Assembly (NCBI GenBank): GCA_027422505.1
Contig: JAPQWV010000051.1
Location: forward strand, 3,501,501 to 3,565,500
Direction: 5' to 3'
DNA: 64,000 nucleotides
Source of the DNA: Craterostigma plantagineum
Lineage: Eukaryota; Streptophyta; Magnoliopsida; Lamiales; Linderniaceae
Made by a program: the position numbers and the translations under genes
Shown: positions 54,328-64,000 of the stretch, in pieces
How the letters are laid out: each line of letters opens with the position of its first letter
How positions within the stretch are numbered: position 1 is the first letter of the stretch
Notes under the pieces: generated by a model
Told to the model about the DNA's origin: nothing
The model's input: only the letters and a program-made list of their open reading frames with translations
Database searches by the model: none

Positions 54328-55257
54328 CCTAAGAAATTAGTCGAAATCGATTTCGTGATGAATTCGTCGATAACCAATGGTTGCAGAGTATATCGAATGG
54401 TGTTTGATCGTGAATAATTTCACCTCCAAAATAGTTATCTAACTGAAGTTTTTTTGGAAACCATATTGAATATCTACGAGTTTGTTGAAGTTAATGAGAT
54501 ATAACAACGAGACGCATGGTTTAAATAACAGACTTCGTCGTGTTTAATAAACACGTCATCACATCAATTAGCGGCGACAATACGATTTTTGCAGAAAATG
54601 CGTGAACGTGGTGTGGTCACATCGATGGTCGATTGCACAACGCGTGAACGGTCACATCATCGTGGGCATTATATGCGGCGTCGCCTCCACTGGACGCGAC
54701 GCAGGCCCATATAGCCCAAGCCTATTAAAAACACCGTCGAATTGGCCCGAAACGGGCGTCGCTGCTAATGGGCGCGCGACACCGCGTTTATTGTTGTGTT
54801 GTTTTGTTAATTATTCCGAAAATAATGCTATTGTATTAATTTCGAATATTATCAACCCTATTTTAATTAAAACCCATTGAATTCGGTTGTTGACTGAAGG
54901 AATCTTACAATAGCCATATGTTAACAGACAATCTTTGTTGTTAGGATGAGCTGTTCATGGTTAATGTGACGTACAAGGGTTCTGCATTGCCGATAGCTTC
55001 ATAAGGTACTTATTTTCTTTTCTTTTCTTTTTTTCGATCGAAGTTTTTTGGAGACTTTTGGTTTGGCAAATTGGTGTGGTGAAACTCTATAAATCTCATT
55101 TTCTTTGTGCTTCGTGAGATGTTGATAGTTTAATGGAATTCATTTTCTACTGGATTTGAGTGGAATTTGATTAATTGTGTAGGTTGGATACTTACTTCTA
55201 AGTTGGAAGGGTTCTGGTCTTTTGTTATGATTGAAAGTTTAAATGTCTTTGCTGTTT
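54328..55257. other. Intergenic, nothing recognised
   Basis: Includes a GC-richer patch (54600-54790) with GGCGTCGC and GACGCGACGC. ORF 54602-54880 has no domain. The right part leads into the decayed copia element. Confidence 0.5.
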
Positions 55258-58200
55258 GTTAGTTGTGGAATGTATGTACGAGGCGACAAATGCGCTGAGC
55301 AAGGTATTCATGATGCGGAAACTCATGAATATGAAGCTGAACGAGGGACGATCGGTTGTCGAACATCTGAATGACTTTGAAGGGCTGGAAACTCAAATCA
55401 CAAGTCTGGCCTAACCCTTGATGATGACCTACAAGCATGTCTACTACTGGGTTCTCTACCTGATAGCTGGGATACATTGGTGGTATCGCTCACTAACTCA
55501 GCACCAAAGTGGAAAAGTCACGATGGATATGGTGAAAAACATACTATAATGAAGAGTTGCGACGGAAGGATACTGCCAGTACCAGTACGGAAAATCAGGC
55601 CCTTGTCACAGAGAGACGACGAAGGATATGAAAAGTCAAAAGAAAAATTGGCCACTTACTCATTCTAGGGACCAAAAGGATATGACAAGTCAAAAGATAG
55701 ATTCGAGTCCAGGGAGACGACGTAGTGCTACCATTGTGGAAAAATTAGCCACTTACAAAGAAAATGTAGGCTTCTCAACAGCAAACAGAAACAAGATGTT
55801 GACAAGAACACGTCTGCAATCGCCACCAATGATTGTGGAGAGGTTACTCTGGTAAATGAAGCAGACTGCTGTCATGTTGCAGATAGCACCGAATTGGTAG
55901 TGGACTCAAGTGCTTCCTACCATTGTGTTCAAAGGCGTGAATACTTCTCCACATCTAAGGCGGGAAACTTTGGCACTACCAAGATGGGTAAGCAAAGTAT
56001 TTATGAAATAGTGGGGATCAGTGATATCTATATCCAGACGAGCGTATGGTGCACATTACCGCTGAAAGATGTGCGACACATACCAGACCTACGTCTCGAC
56101 CTGGTTTCTGTGAAGGAGGTGGACAATGAAGGATACTATAATGAGATGGGGAATAGCAACTGGAAACTCACCAGGGATCATTGGTGGTAGCGAGAGGAAA
56201 GATATGTTGCTCGCTATACAAGATGCACGCAAAGATATGTGCTAACCAACTGAACGCAGTTGAAGATGATGCTTCTCTAAATTTATGGCACAGACGGCTG
56301 ACGCACGTAGGAGAGAAGGGGTTGAATGTCTCGGCTAGAAATTCCATCATACCAGCAACCAAGGAGAAAGCGATGAACCCCTACGATTATTGTATATTTG
56401 GGAAGCAACATAGAGTTTAATTCTCGATGAACCAGGCGTATGAAGAAGTTGGAGTTGGTACACTCCGACGACTGAAGACCCATGTAAGCCGAGTCTCTTA
56501 GAGGCAGTAAATATTTTCTGTCATTCATTGATGATACGTCTCGCAAGACCTGGGTATATCTGTTGCGGACGATGGATAAGGTGTTTTCTTATTTTAGAAA
56601 TTTCATACGATGGTGGAAAGAGAAACGAATGCGGCTAAAGTGTCTACGCACAGATAATGGTGGTGAATACATCCCTCAGGAGTTCAGAGATTATTCCACG
56701 AAGCAGGGCAGTAGGCATGAGACAGTTCCTCGCACTACTCAGCGAATGTTGTTGCGGAGAGAATGAACCGGACCATTATGGCGAGAGTCAGAGCAATGCT
56801 CAAAATGGCTAATCTATCTAAGTCATTTTGGGGGGGAAGCTTTCAACACTGCAGTCTATCTTATCAACCGTATACCTTCGTCGGCGTTGGATTTTCGATA
56901 TATCAGATAAGGGGTGGACCGGTAGAGATGTCGCATATTCGCATTTGAGAGTGCTTGCCTACAAGGCGTTCATGCACGTACCGAAGGAGCAAAGGTGGAA
57001 GCTCGATGATAAAATCCTTGCATCTTTGTTGAGTACGGAGACGAGGAGTTCGGCTACAGACTTTGGGATCCAAAGAAGAAGAAGATTGTTCGAAGTCCCG
57101 ATGTTGCATTCCATTAGCAAGACACCATGGGAGACTCGGATGTGGATGTGATGAAATCCAAAAGTGGTGGTGTTGTCAATTATACACCAGTCAGCATTCC
57201 ACATGACGGTGCCACGGAGGAAGAATGCAACAATAAGATCCTGAACCAGAAGAGCCAGCCATTGATGATGATGAACATGTTGTAGATAAACACAATGAAG
57301 GTACTTAGTATGGGGAGACTTCAGATGTGGAAGAGCAGTTCAGCTGAGAAGGCCAACTAGGGAACGCCGACCATCTACAAGGTATCTGAATTCTGTTTAT
57401 ATTTTGATTACTGACGAGGGGGAGTCAGAGAGCTTCCAGGAAGTATAATCTTGTAGGGACAAAGATCATTGGACAAAGGCCATGCAAGAGGATATAGATT
57501 CTATAAAGAAGAATGATATGTACGAGTTGGTTCGAATGCCGAAAGGAAAGAAAACATTCAAGAACAAATGAGTGTACAAATTGAAGAAAGATGGTGGCAA
57601 GCTGGTCAGATACAAGGCTCAAATTAGTGGTCAAAGGTTTCACTCAGAGGAAGGGGATCGAATTTGATGAGATATTTTCAACGATCGTGAAGATGAGTTC
57701 AATCAGAGTAATACTTGGACTAGCTGGTACATGGAACTTCACTTGGAGCAACTCGACTTAAAGACCCCATTCTTGCATGGTGATCTTGATGAGGATATAT
57801 ATATATATGGAACAACCAAAAGGGTTCGAGGTTAAAGGTAAAGAGGACATGGTCTGCTGGTTGAAGAAAAGCTTGTATGGTCTGAAACAAGTTTCGCGGC
57901 AGTGGTACAAGAACTTTGATTCTTTCATGATGCATTGGGGGTTCAAGAGAACAGATGCAGATCCACTTGCCACGTACTTCAAGTTGCGACCATGAACAAC
58001 TAAAGACGAAGAAGATGTCCCAGATGTTTCATATTCATCGGCGGTCAGAAGTTTGATGTACGCCATGGTGTGTACGAGGCCAGATATCGCTCACGTAGTT
58101 GGCATTGTGAGTCAATTTTTATCATATCCGAGGAAGTCACATTGGGAAGCAGTGAAGTGGATCTTGAGGTACTGCAAAGGAACATCCAAAGTATGCCTAA

Positions 58201-58850
58201 CATTTGGAAGTGGTAAAGGTTTTATTACAGGCTATACAAATGCTGATACGGCTAGTGATCTCGACAGCAGAAAGTCAACGTGGGAATACATATTTACATT
58301 CTAAGGTGGCGCTATCTCATGGAAGACGAGGTTACAAAATGTGTTTCATTATCAACTACTGAAGCGGAGTATGTTGCAGCAGTGGAAGCTGACAAGGAGA
58401 AGCTCTGGTTGAAGAGATTTCTTCAGGAGTTGGGAATTCAGCAGGAGGAGTACATAATATTTTGCAACAGTCAAAGTGTTGGAGTTGAGCAAGAATAATA
58501 TGTATCATTCGAGGACGAAAGACATCGACATTAGTTACCATTGACTCAGACTGGCGATTGAGGAGAAAGTGTTCAAGCTGCAGAAGATCCACACGGATAA
58601 GAATATTGAGGACATTCTGAAGAAGGTTATTGCTAAGGATAAGATAGAGTTCTGCGCTGAACTCGCCGGGATGGGATATCGCTGAAGCGTAGGAAATCTC
58701 CACAGGAAATAATAAATGAGGCTGGATATTAATTGGATTGACAAATACATCCATGAATTGGACCAAGACTCACTGTGTGGCTGTGTTTGATGTAGAACGA
58801 AGAACTGAGAAGTGAATAGTGAGATGAGATTAGGCAACATTGACGGTTGA
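55258..58850 (+). mobile_element. Old, decayed Ty1/copia element
   Basis: Recognisable pieces run in copia order: Gag (LSKVFMMRKLMNMKLNEG, GSLPDSWDTLVVSL) at 55270-55500; protease remnant (VDSSASYHC) at 55890; pre-integrase (LWHRRLTHVGEKGLN) at 56280; integrase core (LRTDNGGEYIPQEF) at 56640; RT ([30 protein letters not shown]) at 57760-57880 and [13 protein letters not shown] at 58055; RNase H ([19 protein letters not shown]) at 58340-58480. Many frameshifts and stops. It resembles the family of the young element at 1456 in several motifs. LTRs were not found. Confidence 0.85.
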
Positions 58851-59129
58851 GTTGAAGAATGAGGAGTATTATTACGGTTAGAAACCTTATTTTAACTGAT
58901 TATTAATTATTAACTATTTACTTTTCAAAATTATTTATCAACCCGCCCCGACCCGTCACAGTCCGCTTTTAAACGGGCCTCGCATATATCAACCTAACCC
59001 ACTAATTTTTAATTTGCGGGGCCGGCCAGCCCGACGGGCTGGACCCATCTTAACAGCTCTAGCTTCAAGGAACTCCTGTAAGCATCACGAAAAAGTCAGA
59101 ATTAAAATCAGAAAATACAGAATTTTAGT
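58851..59129. other. Between two copia relics, GC-rich motif, no gene
   Basis: Contains CCGCCCCGACCCG and GGGCCGGCCAGCCCGACGGG at about 58940-59045, similar to the insert at 49580. Nothing else supported. Confidence 0.5.
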
Positions 59130-59238
59130 TTGGGATGCAAGTGGAACTTGTGAGCATGTGTGAGCGCGAGAGTGGACAGAAAACTTACGATAATAATGAT
59201 GAGAAGAGGCACACCGAACTAAAGGATAATGATGAACG

Positions 59239-59965
59239 ATGCTATCGTTGCGGTGGTTTGAGCCATTGGCGAAAACTTGTCGCACGCCCAAACATGTCGT
59301 TGAATTATATCAAAAGGACAAAGGAAAGAAAATTGAAACAAATCTTGTTCAAGAAGAACTCGCCTCTACTTCTGGTGTCAAAGATGAAACTATTCAATTC
59401 GAGGCCGCAGATTTTCAATAAACTTCATGTTATTCCCTTATGTGTTATTATCATATGTGTGTGTTTACATGCGTGCTTTATATATCGTTGTGTTAAGTTA
59501 TTTGTATGATTGCATGTTTTGTTATCAATAATAATAATGGTTATTAGCTTATTATTAAGGATATTTACAATTGATATGAGCATGTGCAATGGAGAATTAT
59601 GTCTCGCAGACTGCGCAACGACTCATACGATTCTGAGAAATAAGAAATATTTTGATCAAGTTGAAATGAAAGGAGTGAGTGTTATACTATCTCGGGCAGT
59701 ACAAATATAATTGAAGGCTCAGGAAGAGCTAACATTTTACTGTCGAAATGGACAAAGTTAATAATTAAAAATGCATTATATTCTCCTAAGTCTAAAAGAA
59801 ATTTACTAAGTTTTAAAGCTATTCGAAATAATGGATATCGTGTTGAGACAGCAGAAAAGGGAAACGTCGAATATTTGCACATGACAAAAGTGATTTCGAA
59901 TAATAAAAGAATCGTGGAAATATTACCTTCCTTTGACTCTGGGTTATACGATACATATCTGAGAA
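59239..59965 (+). pseudogene. Gag tail and protease of the second copia relic
   Basis: The gag knuckle at 59239 is followed by FEAADFQ, then a noncoding-like gap (59420-59580). The protease reads NGELCLADCATTHTILRNKKYF near 59590: the catalytic DSATTHTI motif of this lineage has Cys for Ser. ALYSPKSKRNLLSFKAIRNN follows, then VEILPSFDSGLYDTYLR, up to the hAT insertion border. Confidence 0.75.
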
Positions 59966-60503
59966 CAGGGGCGGATCCAGAAACTTTTGACCGGGGGGGC
60001 CGCAAATGGCAGACGTAAAAATTTTCATTTTTCTATTTTTCTTTTAAAAGATTATAAATTTGATTTTTTCATCGAAACTTATGAACTTATAATAAAAACT
60101 TAAATTCCTACATTTAACAAACAAAAAATCCGATAAAAAAGAGAATAAAAGATCGATGATAACCTTGATGAAGCTCGAATATTGACAATTACAACATGTC
60201 ATGATATTTATATAGCGTAGTATATTATTAATATTAAATAATAATATGCTACAAAGAAAATAAAGAAGAAAATAATGCAAGTCATATGTCTTATGAATAT
60301 CAACCTTGCCTTTTTATTTGATATTGTATTTCTTATTCAACAAGTGATTTTTAATTATATTAAGGTTCATAAGTAAAATTTGAGGAAAGCTTTTATTACT
60401 TCGTTTTTGTTTTATTAGTGCATAATCAAAATTTAAATGACCAAGAAAAGAACTAGAAAATGTGAAAAGAGAACTAATTTAGACATTAAAAAAAATCTAA
60501 TTG

Positions 60504-60540
<37 letters not shown>

Positions 60541-60930
60541 ATTTAGTTGTATTGTTGGTTAAAACCCAAAAAAACCTAAAACTAGAAAAAGAAACAGAAG
60601 ACTAAGAAGAATAAAATTCTAACAAAAAAATAAAAAACGAAAATAAAGGCTAAGAACAAAATATGAAAAAAAAAATGATTTACAAAAAGCGCAAAGACTA
60701 AAAATAAAACTAAAAGAACAAAACGCTAAGGAAAAAAATTAGAAAGAAAATATGCAATATACATAAACCTTAAAAGGAATAAAAAAACACATAAAGTGGG
60801 GCTCACACCCCCCACCTTTGATATAAAGTATAGCTACCTCACCACTACACTACATGGCATTGTTGTACATTTACGATATGCAGAGATATATATACTTATT
60901 CAGTTATATACTACTGTAGATCCGCCCCTG
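59966..60930. mobile_element. hAT-type MITE inserted in the copia relic
   Basis: 965 bp with 12-bp ends CAGGGGCGGATC and inverse GATCCGCCCCTG (one offset base inside), flanked by a perfect 8-bp duplication TCTGAGAA (59958-59965 and 60931-60938). The CAG start and 8-bp duplication are diagnostic of hAT. The interior is AT-rich with an (AT)n run at 60507-60537 and no transposase. Confidence 0.93.
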
Positions 60931-60938
60931 TCTGAGAA

Positions 60939-61918
60939 CAATTGAATCATATGCTATCGTAAACCAGAAGTTTACTGATGACAGTACATTTAATGTTTGA
61001 CATGACCGGTTGGACCATCCCGGTTCAATTTTGATGCGAAATATAATTGAAAATTCACGTGGACATTCAATAAAGAACCAAATGATTCTTCAATTTAATG
61101 AATTATCTTGTGCTGCTTGCTCTAAAGGGAAGTTAATTGTTCGACCATCACCAATGAAAGTAAAGAATGAATCTTTGTATTTTTGGAACGTATACATGGT
61201 GATAATGTGGGCCGATACGCTCATCATGTGGACCATTTAAATATTTTATGTAATTGATTGATGCATCAAGTAGATGATCTCACGTATGTTTATTATCTAC
61301 AAGAAACGTGGCGTTTGCGAGGTTGCTGCTCAGTTAATTCAATTAAGAGCACATTTTGCGGATTATCCGATAAAGAAAATACGTCTTGACAATGCTGGTG
61401 AATTTACTTCCAAGGCATTTAATGATTACTTAATGTCTATCGGTATTGATGTTGAGCATCCTGTGCCACATGTTCATACGCAAAATGGTCTTGCAGAATC
61501 GTTGTTTAGACGTCTGCAATTAATTGCAAGACCATTATTAATGGGAACGAATCTTCCCTCGTCGTGTTGGGGACATGCAATATTACATGCAGTGATACTA
61601 ATTCGCATCAAGCCAACAAGTTACCATGATATCTCCCCGTTACAAATGGTTTATGGTCAGGAACCAGATATTTCTCATCTACGAATTTTTGGATGTGCGG
61701 TATATGTTCCAATTGCGCCACCACAATGCACAAAGATGAGACCTCAAAGGAGGATGGTAATATATGTTGGATTTGAATTTCCATCCATTATAAGATATTT
61801 AGAACCGCTGACTGGAGATTTATTCACGGCTAGATTTGCCGACTGTCACTTCGATGAAACAAATTTTCCGACATTATGGGGAGAAAAGAAACAAGCAAGC
61901 CATGATAAATATCCGTAA
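60939..61918 (+). pseudogene. Integrase of the second copia relic
   Basis: After the hAT element: HDRLDHPGSILMRNIIEN preceded by TGA in place of the usual Trp, then CAACSKGKLIVRPSP. A shift near 61170-61270 leads into 214 open codons (61274-61918): RLDNAGEFTSKAFNDYL, HVHTQNGLAESLFRRLQLIA, HLRIFGCAVYVPIAPPQ, ARFADCHFDE. The catalytic D and E positions are recognisable. Confidence 0.88.
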
Positions 61919-62237
61919 ATAAGAAATCCATTATCACTAAACCATTATAATGCTCGAACGAAAGAATGTGAACTAGAAGTTCAGAAGATAATTCATTTAC
62001 AAAGCTTAGCGATCAATTGCCAGACAGCTTTACTGGCCCAAAAAATGTGACTAAGGCACATATACCAGCTGTTAATTCTCCTGCAAAAGTTGATGTTCTT
62101 GCCGAATATATATTGAGCCTAAACCACAACTAAAACGTGGTAGGCCCTCGGGTTTCAAAGATAAAAATCCTCGGAAAAGAAAAGGAGCAAATAATAAGAA
62201 TGGTCCAATCGAGGATTTATCCACGAGAGAAGAGTCG

Positions 62238-63165
62238 ATGGGTCTAAATGATGATCAGAATGAAACTCAGGTACATGAAGAAATTAAAAATAATGATAAT
62301 GAAGGGATCTCAATCAATTACGTCCAGAGTGGAATTAGACGGAACCGAGATAAAGTCAACGTTGACGAGAAATTTTCATTTAACGTAGCGCTACAAGAAA
62401 TGAATGAGATGAATGAAAATAAGGAACATGAACCAAGTTCTGTAAACGAATGCAGACTACGAAAAGATTGGCCAAAAATGAAAGACGCAGTCGAGAAAGA
62501 ATTAAAATCACTTGATAAACGAAAAGTTATCGGACCTGTAGTCCACATACCAAAAAATGTAAACCCGGTTGGATTTAAATGGGTTTTTATTAGAAAGAGA
62601 AATGAAAATGGGAAAATTGTTAGATACAAAGCACGGCTTGTCGCACAAGGTTTCTCGCAGAGACCTGGTATTTATTATGAGGAGACGTATTCTCCCGTGG
62701 TGGACGCAATAACGTTTCGTTATATAATTAGTCTGGCAGTACGTGAAGGACTCGATATGCGTCTAATGGATGTTGTCACTGCTTATCTATATGGCTCACT
62801 TGACAATGACATTTTATGAAGCTTCCAGAAGGATTTCAGCTGCTTGAAAATTCAGGCCGCGAAATGAGTACTCAATTAAGCTAAATAAATCGCTTTATGG
62901 ATTAAAGCAATCCGAACGTATGTGGTATAATCGCCTAAGTGAATATTTATTAAAAGATGGTTATAAAAATTATCAAATTTGCCCTCGTATATTTAGGAGA
63001 AGATGTGAAAATGATTTTGTCATCATAGCAGTGTGTGTCGACGACATCAATATAGTTGGAACTCCTAAAGCGTTGTCGAAAGCGGTTAATTGTTTGAAAA
63101 AGGAGTTCGAAATGAAAGATCTCGGTAAAACTAATATTGTCTCGGACTGCAAATTGAATATTTGA
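62238..63165 (+). pseudogene. Reverse transcriptase of the second copia relic
   Basis: 193 open codons with [37 protein letters not shown] and MRLMDVVTAYLYGSLDNDI, then a stop at 62817-62819. The protein continues in other frames with [20 protein letters not shown] and the polymerase site CVDDINIVGTP, where the usual Tyr of YVDD is Cys. Confidence 0.87.
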
Positions 63166-63168
63166 AGA

Positions 63169-63990
63169 ATGGATATTGTACATCAAGAGACTTACACTAA
63201 AAAGATATTGAAAAGAGTTTATATGGATGAATCTCATCCATTAAATACTCCAATGATTGTTAGATCTTTAGACGTGAATAAAGATTCGTTCAGACCACGC
63301 GAAAATGATGATGAACTACTTGGTTCTGAAGTACCATATCTTAGTGCTATTGGAGCACTAATGTATCTTACGAGTCATATGCGGCCTGATATAGCATTTG
63401 CTGTAAATTTATTGGCAAGATACAGTTCTTCACCGACTCGTAGACATTGGAACGGAGTTAAACGAATATTTCGATATCTTCAAGGAACAACTGATATGAG
63501 ATTGTTCTACTCTAAAGAGATGAAAGCAGATTTAATTCGGTATGCGGATGCTGGATTCTTATCTGACCCACATAATGCACGATCACAAATGGGTTATTTA
63601 TTTACGTATGGTAGAACTGCTATTTCATGGCGGTCAGTTAAACAGAGTTTAATCGCTACTTCATTGAATCATGCTGAAATATTAGCAATTCATGAAGCTA
63701 GCAGAGAATGTGCGGTTGCGATCGATTATTCAGCATATACAACAAACTTGTGGATTATTATCGGAAAAGTTACTTCCGACAACATTATATGAAGATAATG
63801 CGGCATGCACTTCCAAATTAAAGGAGAGATATATCAAATGTGATAGAACAAAACATATATCACCAAACCTTTTCTTTACACATGAGTTGGAGAAAAATTG
63901 TGATATTGAAGTACAACAAGTGCGATCAAATGAAAATCTTGCAGATTTGTTCACAAAAGTACTTCCTCCAATGATCTCAGACGCTTAGCA
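63169..63990 (+). pseudogene. RT C-terminus and RNase H of the second copia relic
   Basis: SAIGALMYLTSHMRPDIAFAVN and HWNGVKRIFRYLQGTTDM, then YADAGFLSDPHNARSQMGYL. A shift near 63760 leads to LYEDNAACTSKLKERYIKCD, RTKHISPNLFF and ENLADLFTKVLPP. It stops at 63986-63988, the normal Pol end for this lineage. Confidence 0.87.
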
Positions 63991-64000
63991 TATGAAATAG

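Larger units (their letters stand above)
59130..64000 (+). mobile_element. Second decayed Ty1/copia element, cut by the window end
   Basis: A different copia lineage from the other three. Pieces in order: gag zinc knuckle (CYRCGGLSHWRKLC), protease (CLADCATTHTI), pre-integrase, integrase, RT, RNase H, reaching 63988. The 3' LTR, if present, lies beyond the window; no 5' LTR was recognised. A hAT MITE interrupts it at 59966-60930. It is pseudogenised by several frameshifts and stops but better preserved than the relic at 55258. Confidence 0.85.

Noticed and set aside
54602..54880. 92-codon ORF
   Set aside because: No recognisable domain; the frame runs through a GC-rich patch between two transposon relics.

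Overview
The window is nuclear DNA from a flowering plant, most likely a eudicot. It is AT-rich and has GT-AG introns, plant-specific gene families (AT-hook/PPC, F-box, PPR, plastid-type PRPP synthetase) and a dense, nested load of plant transposons. The species cannot be named from sequence alone.

Layout. (1) 1-6554: a young Ty1/copia element (1456-6549) with near-identical LTRs and a TAGAG target-site duplication (TSD), next to a partial duplicate of its own left junction. (2) 6901-7642: a reverse-oriented solo LTR with a CTTTT TSD. (3) 8293-27060: three copies of one RING-H2 gene, all on the minus strand, each with its own promoter and 3' flank. Copy A is split by an 8.26-kb minus-strand Sirevirus-like copia element (8609-16871), copy B has a one-base frameshift, and copy C is intact. 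Between B and C lies a three-level Russian doll: a MULE-like element (19944-25769) contains a smaller TIR element (20284-25016), which contains a CACTA element (20586-24900) with transposase and Ulp1-protease remnants. All three levels have TSDs. (4) 27888-34843: two well-formed host genes on the minus strand, a clade-B AT-hook (AHL) gene with 5 exons and a ribose-phosphate pyrophosphokinase gene with 8 exons. Small TIR elements lie around them. (5) 36200-44178: a plant-specific gene with one in-frame stop, a PPR fragment, a 3-kb array of GGTAC-containing repeats, a plant-mobile-domain-like fragment and an intact F-box gene. (6) 44611-50199: a 4.3-kb TIR element related by its ends to the smaller ones, then a 1.25-kb foldback element. 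(7) 50882-64000: transposon graveyard with a LINE fragment, a minus-strand MULE transposase relic, two decayed plus-strand copia elements and a hAT MITE nested in the last one.

Functional content. The host genes likely to be active are the RING-H2 E3 ligase copy C, AHL, the PRPP synthetase and the F-box protein. The remainder is transposons, captured fragments and decaying duplicates.

Most unusual signals: (a) a family of TIR elements (20284-25016, 30788-31220, 44611-48944) sharing roughly 85-bp ends and 9-bp TSDs, the largest full of GGTAC motifs; (b) a short inverted motif, ATGTTGG/CCAACAT, recurring in clusters across the whole Sirevirus-like element, inside LTRs, noncoding DNA and gag-pol alike; (c) paralogous RING copies that serve as empty-site controls for two large insertions. 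All translations, boundaries and counts were made by eye.
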